Positions 8,801 through 16,534 of a stretch of DNA of 64,000 nucleotides are shown piece after piece. A program made the translations under genes and the position numbers. The notes under the pieces were generated by a model that was not told the DNA's origin, ran no database searches, and was given only the letters and a program-made list of their open reading frames with translations. The DNA is from G965261475 sp965261475 [NCBI: bacterium] (GTDB lineage Bacteria > SAR324 > XYD2-FULL-50-16): assembly GCA_965261475.1 (NCBI GenBank), contig OZ253454.1:868001-932000 (forward strand). The letters are read 5' to 3'. Position 1 is the stretch's first letter; every line of letters begins with the position of its first letter.

Positions 8801-9880
8801 CTATATTAAAAGAATAAACGCAGTAATTATAATATTGAATAAAGACAAAGGAAGCATATTTTTCCAACCTAAAGACATAATTTGATCAAAACGAAACCTA
8901 GGCAAACTCCAGCGAATCATCAATTGTAACCAACAAAAAAAGAAAACTTTAACCAAAAATGTACCTATTTGTAGGATACAAACCGCCCACACAGGTAATG
9001 ACAAAAAATATAAATTACCAAAATGAAACCCATCTGCCATCAACCAAGGCAAGTGATAGGAGCCAAAAAATAAACTTGTCATCAAACAACCTACACCTAC
9101 TACAGAAACATACTCTGCTAGAAAGAAAGAAGCAAACCTCATCCCAGAATATTCAACAAAATAACCAATAATTTCAGACTCTCCCTCAGGCGCATCAAAA
9201 GGTGCTCTTTTTGTCTCAGCGATCATAGCAACAAAAAATAATAAAAAAGCTAGAGGTTGTGTAAAAAGACCCCATTTTGGAATCCATCCGTATAGCCAGT
9301 ATTCATTTTGCCCTGCAACTATATCGCTAATTCTTAAGCTATCGTGTACCAAAAATACTCCTATTAAAGAAAGCCCTAAAAAAACTTCATAAGAAATCAT
9401 TTGAGCAGAAGCACGCACTGAGCCTAAAAATCCAAACTTACTATCCGTAGACCATCCACCAAAAACCGTGCCGTAAACACCTAAAGAAGTAAAAGCAAAA
9501 ATAGCTAGCATACCTACATTGACATCAGTAATTTGAAACTTAAAATCACCAATATCTCCTGCAATAGGAATAAGAGCAAAAATAGAAAAAGCGGCAACAA
9601 AACTAAAAAAAGGAGCGATAGAAAATAAAAATTTATCTGTATTTTTTGTGATAACATCTTCTTTAAACATCAATTTGATGCTATCTGCTAGGACATGAAA
9701 AATTCCCTTAAATTTGATTGTGCCTATATTTGCTCTATTAGGTCCAATCCTATCTTGGATGAGTGCGCTCCATTTTCTCTCAAAATAAGTCAACATCGCA
9801 GCAAAAGGCATAGCAAATAAAAAAATTATCACAAAAATTTTGATGATTGTCTGTATCAAATTTATCTGTAAAAATTCCAT
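8801..9880 (-). CDS. nuoH: NADH-quinone oxidoreductase subunit H
   Basis: A 359-residue complex I membrane subunit forming part of the quinone site. It shows eight or nine membrane helices and the conserved loops: FERKWSALIQDRIGPNRA (about 30-47), the GGWSTDSKFGFLGSVRASAQMISYE segment with its charged residues (about 141-165), and ETKRAPFDAPEGESE. It begins at an ATG behind a 176-base gap shared with the divergent lpxD gene, which must hold both promoters. nuoI follows 5 bases downstream; nuoG and nuoJ are absent from this locus. Confidence 0.97.
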   Translation of the reverse strand: MEFLQINLIQTIIKIFVIIFLFAMPFAAMLTYFERKWSALIQDRIGPNRANIGTIKFKGIFHVLADSIKLMFKEDVITKNTDKFLFSIAPFFSFVAAFSIFALIPIAGDIGDFKFQITDVNVGMLAIFAFTSLGVYGTVFGGWSTDSKFGFLGSVRASAQMISYEVFLGLSLIGVFLVHDSLRISDIVAGQNEYWLYGWIPKWGLFTQPLAFLLFFVAMIAETKRAPFDAPEGESEIIGYFVEYSGMRFASFFLAEYVSVVGVGCLMTSLFFGSYHLPWLMADGFHFGNLYFLSLPVWAVCILQIGTFLVKVFFFCWLQLMIRWSLPRFRFDQIMSLGWKNMLPLSLFNIIITAFILLI

Positions 9881-10056
9881 AATTTTATTTGGTATTACAG
9901 CATAGCCTAGCTTGAAAATAAAAAATTTGCAAAAATTATTTTTAGCTAGAATTACTACAAAAACTCTAGCAAAAAAGAGAATTTTGCACTGCTTTTCTTG
10001 AAAAAATAATTCTAGTTAGTTATTATCAAATAGAATTTTAAACTTTTAAACTACCA

Positions 10057-11088
10057 ATGTTAATTGAACTACAAGAAATTATAACTTTTATAGACGCTCA
10101 GTGTTTCGGTGATGCTAAGCTTAAAATTATGGGGTTAAATAGCCTAAAAAATGCTACAGCAGATGAGTTAGCTTTCTTTGCTGCTCAAAGCTACTCAGAG
10201 CAGCTACGACAAACTAAAGCTAAAGCAATAATTATTAGTAAAGACATTCAAATCAAAGACATAGACATAGATAAAACTTGGATACTAGTCGCCGACCCCA
10301 AACTTGCTTTTTTTAAAATACAAGAAAAATTTTACCCTCAAAAACAATATTCTCGCAACATAGCTCCCCAAGCAACTATAGATACTACGGCAAAAATAGG
10401 AAAAGATACTAGTATCTATCCTTTTGTGTATATAGATAAAAATGCCCAAATAGGCGATCATAGTGTAATCTACTCTCATAGTTTTATTGGTGAGAATGTC
10501 AAAATTGGTAAAAATTGCCTCATCTATCCCAACTGCTCTATTCTAGATAAAGTCATCATAGGAGACAATGTTACTATACACTCAGGTAGTGTGCTAGGCT
10601 CTGATGGCTTTGGTTACATCACAAAAGAAAAAAAACACCACAAAATATTCCACAAAGGAAGTGTAACAATCGATAATTATGTAGAAATAGGAGCAAACTG
10701 CACGATTGATAGAGGGACTATAGAAAATACTGTGATAGGCAAAGGTACAAAAATAGACAATTTAGTACACATAGCTCATAATGTCAAAATCGGAGCACAG
10801 TGTCTGATAGCAGCACAAGTAGGTATTGCAGGAAGCACTCATCTAGGCGACAATGTTTACTGCGGTGGGCAAGTTGGAATTCTAGGGCACAATAAAATAG
10901 AAGATGGATCTATTTTTTATCCTAGAAGTTGTTTTATGCAAGAAAGAAAAACGCTGCCAGCTAACTCTCATATGTCTGGTGTTCCAGCTATTCCAATCCA
11001 AGAATGGAGAAAAAACATTGTCGTCCAGAAAAAATTAGCCCTTTTGGAAAAAAGATTGAGAACACTAGAAGCTAAAAACTCATCTTAA
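10057..11088 (+). CDS. lpxD: UDP-3-O-acylglucosamine N-acyltransferase
   Basis: A 343-residue LpxD that adds the N-linked 3-hydroxyacyl chain in lipid A synthesis. An N-terminal uridine-binding domain (about 1-100) precedes a left-handed parallel beta-helix made of hexapeptide repeats such as IGDHSV, IGENVK and IGKGTK. The catalytic histidine segment DNLVHIAHNVKIGAQ is intact, and GSDGFGY is the family signature. The C-terminal helix (KKLALLEKRLRTLEAK) is typical of the trimer. It begins an operon-like run with the coiled-coil membrane protein (10-base gap) and FBPase. In many bacteria lpxD lies with bamA, skp, fabZ and lpxA; here it does not. Confidence 0.96.
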   Translation: MLIELQEIITFIDAQCFGDAKLKIMGLNSLKNATADELAFFAAQSYSEQLRQTKAKAIIISKDIQIKDIDIDKTWILVADPKLAFFKIQEKFYPQKQYSRNIAPQATIDTTAKIGKDTSIYPFVYIDKNAQIGDHSVIYSHSFIGENVKIGKNCLIYPNCSILDKVIIGDNVTIHSGSVLGSDGFGYITKEKKHHKIFHKGSVTIDNYVEIGANCTIDRGTIENTVIGKGTKIDNLVHIAHNVKIGAQCLIAAQVGIAGSTHLGDNVYCGGQVGILGHNKIEDGSIFYPRSCFMQERKTLPANSHMSGVPAIPIQEWRKNIVVQKKLALLEKRLRTLEAKNSS

Positions 11089-11098
11089 ATAATTTTGA

Positions 11099-12214
11099 AT
11101 GCAGACACAAAAAATAAATATTACTTTTAGGCTGATATTTATTGCTATTTTGGCTATAGTCTGTCTTTGTGCGTCTAGTTTTATGGTATTAGAATCAAGC
11201 GAATTTTTTGAAAGATTCTACTTAGCAGAAGACTCTAAAAACTTTGGATTTGTATCTGCGCTACTCAACGAAGTATTTTTAGTTATTATGGCATCTGTGT
11301 GGGTGCCTGCTATTAGAAAAGGAGAATCAAAAAAATTCCATCCAGCTAATATCCTCATCAAAGGACTTGTGATTTTACTATTCGTCAACACTGTTGGAGG
11401 CGCGTCACTCAATACAGTGCAAAAAAAATTAACCGTGATCCAAGAGCAAAAAAATCGTATTGAAGTGCTAAGTATTTTACAATCTCAAATTGAGGACCAG
11501 CAAAGAAACATTAATACTTTTAGAGGACAGAATCAAAAAACAAATACAGTGCTAGCTACACGCAAACTTAATGAAGTCAAAGAAGAGCTCAAAAAACTAC
11601 AAACTTCTAGGCAATCTTCTGCTACACTATGGCTAGATATTTTATTGATTACATTGGTACGATTTACGATACAGTTGGCTAATATTACAGCAGTATGGTT
11701 GGCTAGCTGGCTCTATAGAACTATGCCACTAGCAAAGCAAATGCCTCTATTAACGCTGCCTTTAGTAGAAGTAGCAAAGAATTTACCACTTGAGCCTCAA
11801 AAAAGAGCAAAAAAAAATTTAAACTTGACCCCTATTAAAAATAATTATACTGCTAAAAATAATTCTATATCTCCAAAAAAACTCTACAAAAAAAAAATAC
11901 AAAATAGCAGCACAAATGACAAGTTTACAGTACAAAAAATAGTGCCTCAAGAACCAAAAAACTTACACACCAAACACCACAAAATAGAAGCTCCTGTTTA
12001 TTTAGAGGAGCATACAATAGATAAAGCACAGCTGACCAGCCAACTTCAAGACAGTCTTGCTGATTTAACTAATGCAGAGGGTGTCTCGCGTGCACTAGCT
12101 ATTCCTCTAGGCAAGCTCATAAAATTAAAACAAGGAGAAACAACAGAGTTTGAGATAACTGAAATGATAAAACTAAAAAAAAAAATTAATTTACTAAAAG
12201 AGCAAAGCCTATGA
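11099..12214 (+). CDS. Unknown membrane protein with coiled coil
   Basis: A 371-residue protein I do not recognise. Predicted membrane helices lie at about 10-30, 50-67, 85-103 and 177-205. Between the third and fourth helix (about 107-170) is a Gln/Glu/Lys-rich coiled coil (KLTVIQEQKNRIEVL onward). The last 160 residues are soluble, strongly basic in the first half (repeated KK and asparagine) and helical with KLKQGETTEFEI at the end. It sits between lpxD (10 bases upstream) and class III FBPase, whose start overlaps its stop by 4 bases (ATGA), so it is coupled to the FBPase. An envelope-anchored scaffold is conceivable but unsupported. Confidence 0.7.
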   Translation: MQTQKINITFRLIFIAILAIVCLCASSFMVLESSEFFERFYLAEDSKNFGFVSALLNEVFLVIMASVWVPAIRKGESKKFHPANILIKGLVILLFVNTVGGASLNTVQKKLTVIQEQKNRIEVLSILQSQIEDQQRNINTFRGQNQKTNTVLATRKLNEVKEELKKLQTSRQSSATLWLDILLITLVRFTIQLANITAVWLASWLYRTMPLAKQMPLLTLPLVEVAKNLPLEPQKRAKKNLNLTPIKNNYTAKNNSISPKKLYKKKIQNSSTNDKFTVQKIVPQEPKNLHTKHHKIEAPVYLEEHTIDKAQLTSQLQDSLADLTNAEGVSRALAIPLGKLIKLKQGETTEFEITEMIKLKKKINLLKEQSL

Positions 12215-13956
12215 AAAATAAAATACAAATTGCTAAAAAAATTTTAGCAGTAGAAGACAAACTAAATTCTGCTATTGCTACCACTCTATGGGTTTCTGAC
12301 CTACACGGAGAAGGTGATAAATTTGCGAAAGTGCTACGAGAAAGCTTTGGTACTCTTTTCCAAACTTGTAAAGAAGCCTTGCCTCATTACTTTAGCGAAG
12401 AAAAAATATTGTATATAGCGAAAACAATAAAAAAAAAAGAATTTATTCCCCAAACAAAGATTAGAATGGATAACCAAGATGTCATTCACTGTTTGGTTGA
12501 TGTACTAAAATATAAAATACAAAGCTTAAATCAAAATAATGGCAACAAACAAAATATTGCTATAGACGCTATCAATAGATTGCTAGTAGGCAACCCTATC
12601 TCTAATTTGTGGTATGAAAATAATTGGTTTCATAAAAAGTTAGTTTATCATTTATGCGAAATTATTTTAAAAAATTTTTTAAATCGTCTAATTATCCTAG
12701 GCGATATTTTTGATAGAGGTACAGATGCAGATAAAATTATTAAAATTATGAACATTCCAAATATTAAAAATAATATGGATTTAATTCTTGGAAACCACGA
12801 TATTTTATGGATGGGTGCTTGCGCGGGCAATTTATCTTTGATTATGGAAGCTATGAGAATTACTTGTCGTTATAACCATCAAAATTTTTTAAAAAGAATT
12901 GGAATAAATTACGAGCGCTTGCAAAAATTTGCTCTACAAACATACCCGCCAACAAAAATCACAGGTAACTATAAGGCAACAGAGCATAGCTGTCGTAGTA
13001 TGGAAAAAGCACTCTCTATTATTCAATTTAAACTAGAAGAAAAAACTATAGAAAAATATCCGCAATACGAGATGCAACCTAGGTTATGGCTCAATAAATT
13101 AGTACAAAAACTAGCAAACAAAAGCAATAATTTACTAGACACTGATTTTCCTACCCTTGACACGCAAAACCCTAGCAAACTCAGCCTAGAAGAGCATCAA
13201 ATTACCCAAGATTTACTAGAGCAGTTTCAACATAGTAAAAAATTAAAAAAACTGATGCGTATATTCTTTGAAAAAGGTAAGGTCTATCATAATTATAATA
13301 GCATCTTAAGTATTCATGCTCTCATACCTTCTAATAAAAAAGGAGAATTCGAAGAGTTTTTAGGCTATCGCGGCAAAGAGCTCCTAGATTATATTTACAA
13401 AGTAATTCAAAGAGTTGGAAAAAACTACTTGGCTGGTAGAGTTAGTAAAGAAGCAGATCTTGCCCTTTTTTTTTACCTATGGTGCGGTCCAAAATCCCCT
13501 TTTTTTGGTAAAAATGCGATGAAAACATTTGAAAGATATTTTATCAAAGACCAAGAATCACATAAAGAAACAACGCTTTATTGGGAAACAAACCTAAACA
13601 CACAGCAGTTTCAAAAAATTATTAAAAATACATTTTTTGTAGAGCATGTCGTTTTTGGACATACTCCTATAAATTATCAAAAAGTACAAAAAATTACTTC
13701 AAAAGACGGATTTGCAATCAATATAGATGGAGGTTTTGCTCAAGCCTACTTAAATAGGGGGCACGCCCTAGTACAAACTCCAAAAAAAATATACGGTATT
13801 ATTCTACACCAAGAAGCAGAAAAAGTGGACCACACTAGTCCAGAAAAAGTAGAGATTATTAGAAAATATAGCTATCCTTTGAAAGTAAAAAACACATCTA
13901 CTGCTAGTATTTTACAAAAAAAAATTAACATGTTGCTAAAAATGTTAGCCCAATAA
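12211..13956 (+). CDS. fbp: Fructose-1,6-bisphosphatase class III
   Basis: A 581-residue metallophosphoesterase of the class III (Bacillus-type) fructose-1,6-bisphosphatase family, a gluconeogenic enzyme; the B. subtilis protein is somewhat longer at about 670 residues. Metallophosphoesterase motifs are in order: SDLHGEGDKF (about 29-38), ILGDIFDRG (about 162-170), LGNHDILWMGA (about 193-203), a late VFGHTP (about 482-487) and an INIDGG segment. The lengthy insert between the first two motifs is family-typical. It overlaps the upstream membrane-protein gene by 4 bases. The family is common in Firmicutes and Bacteroidetes and less so in diderm proteobacteria. Confidence 0.9.
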   Translation: MKNKIQIAKKILAVEDKLNSAIATTLWVSDLHGEGDKFAKVLRESFGTLFQTCKEALPHYFSEEKILYIAKTIKKKEFIPQTKIRMDNQDVIHCLVDVLKYKIQSLNQNNGNKQNIAIDAINRLLVGNPISNLWYENNWFHKKLVYHLCEIILKNFLNRLIILGDIFDRGTDADKIIKIMNIPNIKNNMDLILGNHDILWMGACAGNLSLIMEAMRITCRYNHQNFLKRIGINYERLQKFALQTYPPTKITGNYKATEHSCRSMEKALSIIQFKLEEKTIEKYPQYEMQPRLWLNKLVQKLANKSNNLLDTDFPTLDTQNPSKLSLEEHQITQDLLEQFQHSKKLKKLMRIFFEKGKVYHNYNSILSIHALIPSNKKGEFEEFLGYRGKELLDYIYKVIQRVGKNYLAGRVSKEADLALFFYLWCGPKSPFFGKNAMKTFERYFIKDQESHKETTLYWETNLNTQQFQKIIKNTFFVEHVVFGHTPINYQKVQKITSKDGFAINIDGGFAQAYLNRGHALVQTPKKIYGIILHQEAEKVDHTSPEKVEIIRKYSYPLKVKNTSTASILQKKINMLLKMLAQ

Positions 13957-14082
13957 ATAACATGTAGGCATTTTTATGTAAATTTTACTAATATTTATTT
14001 TGCAAAATAAATAAATTGATTTAAGATTACATTAGTTAGACAATATAGCTATAGGGTATTTTAAATCTTTTTAGCGCCTAAG

Positions 14083-14155
14083 TGGGACGTGGCCAAGTCG
14101 GTAAGGCAACGGGTTTTGGATCCGTCATGCGTAGGTTCGAGTCCTACCGTCCCAA
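14083..14155 (+). tRNA. tRNA-Gln (anticodon TTG)
   Basis: A complete cloverleaf. The acceptor stem TGGGACG pairs with CGTCCCA, the anticodon loop is TTTTGGA (anticodon TTG, glutamine), and the T arm carries GGTTCGAGTCC. CCA is not encoded. It is first of three tRNA genes in a row upstream of kdsA. Confidence 0.95.
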
Positions 14156-14183
14156 ATGATAAAAAAGATTAGCTAGTTTGCAC

Positions 14184-14257
14184 GCGGGAATAGCTCAGTT
14201 GGCTAGAGCATCAGCCTTCCAAGCTGAGGGTCGCGAGTTCGAGTCTCGTTTCCCGCT
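14184..14257 (+). tRNA. tRNA-Gly (anticodon TCC)
   Basis: The acceptor stem GCGGGAA pairs with TTCCCGC, the D arm carries AGCTCAGTTGGCTAGAGC, and the anticodon loop CTTCCAA gives TCC (glycine). The T loop is GTTCGAGTC. The 3' CCA is not encoded. It lies 28 bases after tRNA-Gln and is a substrate for the glycyl-tRNA synthetase at 6482. Confidence 0.95.
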
Positions 14258-14275
14258 GCAAAACAACAATATTAG

Positions 14276-14349
<74 letters not shown>

Positions 14350-14375
14350 CCTATATTAAGATTTTTGATAATCTT

Positions 14376-15197
14376 ATGAAACCTTTAGCATTATTGCAAA
14401 AAAAAATTCAAGATAATTTTTTTTTTATAGTTGGTCCTTGCGTCATAGAAAACGAAGAATTGTTGTTTGTTTGTGCCAAAGAAATCAAAAGATTACAAGA
14501 AAAATTTAAAATTCCTTTTATTTTTAAATCATCTTTTGATAAAGCAAACCGCTCCTCACTACAATCATACCGTGGAGTAGGAATAAAAAAAGGCTTGTCA
14601 TTGCTACAAAAAATTAAAGAAGAATTTCAACTGCCTCTTACTACTGATATTCACGAATCACACCAAGCGGCTCAAGTAGCAGAAGTTGTAGATATTTTAC
14701 AAATTCCTGCTTTTTTGTGTCGTCAAACAGATCTACTAGTCGCAGCAGCTAAAACTCAAAAAATACTCAGTGTCAAAAAAGGACAATTTTTATCTGCTAA
14801 AGACCTCAAGCATGTTCTAAATAAAATTCTACCTTTTAATAACTACAAAGTTTTATTACTAGAAAGAGGGAATAGCTTTGGCTATCAAAATTTAGTAGTA
14901 GATTTTACTAATATTATAGCAATGAAAGAATACCAGCAGCTAGTAGTTATGGATATTACGCATGCTACTCAAAGTCCGGGAAGCTTAGTAAATACTACAG
15001 GCGGCACGCCAGAGTACTCCCCTTACTACGGTTATGCTGCTGCTGCTTGCGGAGTCAATGGAATTTTTCTAGAAGTACACCCTAACCCCCTAGAAGCCCT
15101 ATCCGATAGTAGCAATATGTTGCCACTAGCACAGTTAGAAAAGATTGTAAAAAATATTCTTGCCTTTCATCATACCTACAAACAAATTACTAGCTAA
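14376..15197 (+). CDS. kdsA: 3-deoxy-8-phosphooctulonate synthase
   Basis: A 273-residue KdsA that condenses phosphoenolpyruvate with arabinose-5-phosphate to KDO-8-phosphate for the LPS inner core. Motifs are in place: IVGPCVIENEE (about 20-30), FKSSFDKANRSS (about 52-63), TTDIHESHQA, and the late PGSLVNTTGGTPEY and GIFLEVHPNP segments. The ATG at 14376 is the true start; the frame is open back through the tRNA genes, but that extension is tRNA sequence. The yejB-like gene follows 4 bases after the stop. Confidence 0.97.
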   Translation: MKPLALLQKKIQDNFFFIVGPCVIENEELLFVCAKEIKRLQEKFKIPFIFKSSFDKANRSSLQSYRGVGIKKGLSLLQKIKEEFQLPLTTDIHESHQAAQVAEVVDILQIPAFLCRQTDLLVAAAKTQKILSVKKGQFLSAKDLKHVLNKILPFNNYKVLLLERGNSFGYQNLVVDFTNIIAMKEYQQLVVMDITHATQSPGSLVNTTGGTPEYSPYYGYAAAACGVNGIFLEVHPNPLEALSDSSNMLPLAQLEKIVKNILAFHHTYKQITS

Positions 15198-15201
15198 GTT
15201 T

Positions 15202-16203
15202 GTGAGAAATTATATTATACGTAGATTGCTTTTGAGTATTCCAACATTGTTTGGCATTACTATACTTACCTTTATTATAACCCGTTTTGTGCCCGGCGGT
15301 CCCCTAGATCAAATTTTATCAGAATTAAAATTTTCTGAGTCTAGTCAAATTACCTACGAGGGATTAACAAAAGATAATTTAGATTATCTTAAATCTCTTT
15401 ATGGGTTAGATAAAAATTGGTGGCTTGCTTTTTGGGATTGGTTTCAAAAGGTAATTTTTTTTGATTTTGGATTTTCCTACAGATACAATACACCAGTAAT
15501 TGTGCTGATTAAAGAAAGAATGCCAATCTCTATTTATTACGGTTTAGTAACTAGTATTTTACCCTATCTAGTTTGTATTCCTCTTGGTATCTTAAAAGCA
15601 CTCAAAAATGGAAAATTGATAGATAGTCTGAGCTCTATACTTATTTTTATTGGTTATACCACTCCTTCGTTTGTACTAGGGTTATTGTTGATTGTATTTT
15701 TTGCTAGTAATTTAGAATGGTTTCCAATTCAAGGTTTTGTTAGCGATGATTTTGCAAATAAAACATTGTTCCAGAAAATGTTGGATATTCTTTATCATTC
15801 TATACTACCTCTGATTTGTTATAGCATTGGCTCTTTTGCTAGTATGACTATACTGGTCAAAAATTCTCTTTTAGAAAATCTCAATCAAGACTATATTCGC
15901 ACTGCTTATGCTAAAGGACTAAGAAAAAATAGAGTAATTTTTGGACACGCTCTGAGAAACTCTCTAGTGCCCCTAGCAGCTAGTTTTGGCAATAATATTA
16001 GTTTGGTTTTTGCTGGCTCCTTTCTCATTGAAACTATCTTTAATATCAACGGTCTAGGATTATTAGGCTTTGAATCAATTCAGCAAAGAGATTATCCCGT
16101 AGCTCTAGCAATTGTTTTTTTAGGAGGAATTGTCTTTTTGATAGGCAACCTTTTATCTGATATTTGTTTAGTAATTACAGATCCCCGTATCCAATTTTCT
16201 TAA
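15202..16203 (+). CDS. yejB: YejB-like oligopeptide ABC transporter permease
   Basis: A 333-residue inner-membrane permease of the DppB/OppB family, closest in pattern to E. coli YejB (peptide and microcin C uptake). About six helices are visible. Identifying segments are YIIRRLLLSIPTLFGI, APGG-like VPGGPLDQIL, the EAA loop region YAKGLRKNRVIFGHALRNS, and the NGLGLLGFESIQQRDYPV end followed by DPRIQFS. The GTG at 15202 is preferred because it aligns with the E. coli N-terminus and leaves kdsA free; an ATG at 15160 would overlap kdsA. The partner genes yejA, yejE and yejF are not adjacent, so the transporter must be completed from elsewhere or is relic. Confidence 0.88.
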   Translation: MRNYIIRRLLLSIPTLFGITILTFIITRFVPGGPLDQILSELKFSESSQITYEGLTKDNLDYLKSLYGLDKNWWLAFWDWFQKVIFFDFGFSYRYNTPVIVLIKERMPISIYYGLVTSILPYLVCIPLGILKALKNGKLIDSLSSILIFIGYTTPSFVLGLLLIVFFASNLEWFPIQGFVSDDFANKTLFQKMLDILYHSILPLICYSIGSFASMTILVKNSLLENLNQDYIRTAYAKGLRKNRVIFGHALRNSLVPLAASFGNNISLVFAGSFLIETIFNINGLGLLGFESIQQRDYPVALAIVFLGGIVFLIGNLLSDICLVITDPRIQFS

Positions 16204-16207
16204 AAAA

Positions 16208-16534
16208 CTAGAGATTAGATAGTTTTTGATTTATTTCAAAGCAACGTGTAATTTTATCGTCGTGCTGAAAATAAAGCTCTGGTGTTTTGCGAATACTCAA
16301 GCTTTGTGCAAGTTTTTTACGAAAAAAATAGCTCAGATCATTCAGTTTTTTTGCTGTTTCCTGTTTATCATCACTTCCTAGTACAGAAAAGAAAATTCTT
16401 GCTCTTTCTAGTTTTTTAGTAACCTCAACCCTTGTGATATTAACGCCACTTACAAAGGCATCTTGTTTTTGTAAAATTTGAGTAAGGTGAATTTGAATTA
16501 TTCTGTTTTGTTTGTTTTGAGCAAGAGTTGTCAT
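16208..16534 (-). CDS. rbfA: Ribosome-binding factor A
   Basis: A 108-residue RbfA, a KH-fold protein that binds the 5' helix region of 16S rRNA during late 30S maturation. The family pattern is seen as VSGVNITRVEVTKKLERARIFFSVLG, then AKKLNDLSYFFRKKLAQSLSIRKTPELYF and a final DDKITR. The ATG at 16534 is chosen because it overlaps the infB stop as ATGA; a start at 16567 would extend further into infB. It is the last gene of nusA-infB-rbfA and converges on yejB. Confidence 0.93.
   Translation of the reverse strand: MTTLAQNKQNRIIQIHLTQILQKQDAFVSGVNITRVEVTKKLERARIFFSVLGSDDKQETAKKLNDLSYFFRKKLAQSLSIRKTPELYFQHDDKITRCFEINQKLSNL

Noticed and set aside
8796-8867. Earlier start for nuoI at 8867
   Set aside because: It would overlap the nuoH end, and the extra residues (MEKYASFVFIQYYN) are not part of the family.
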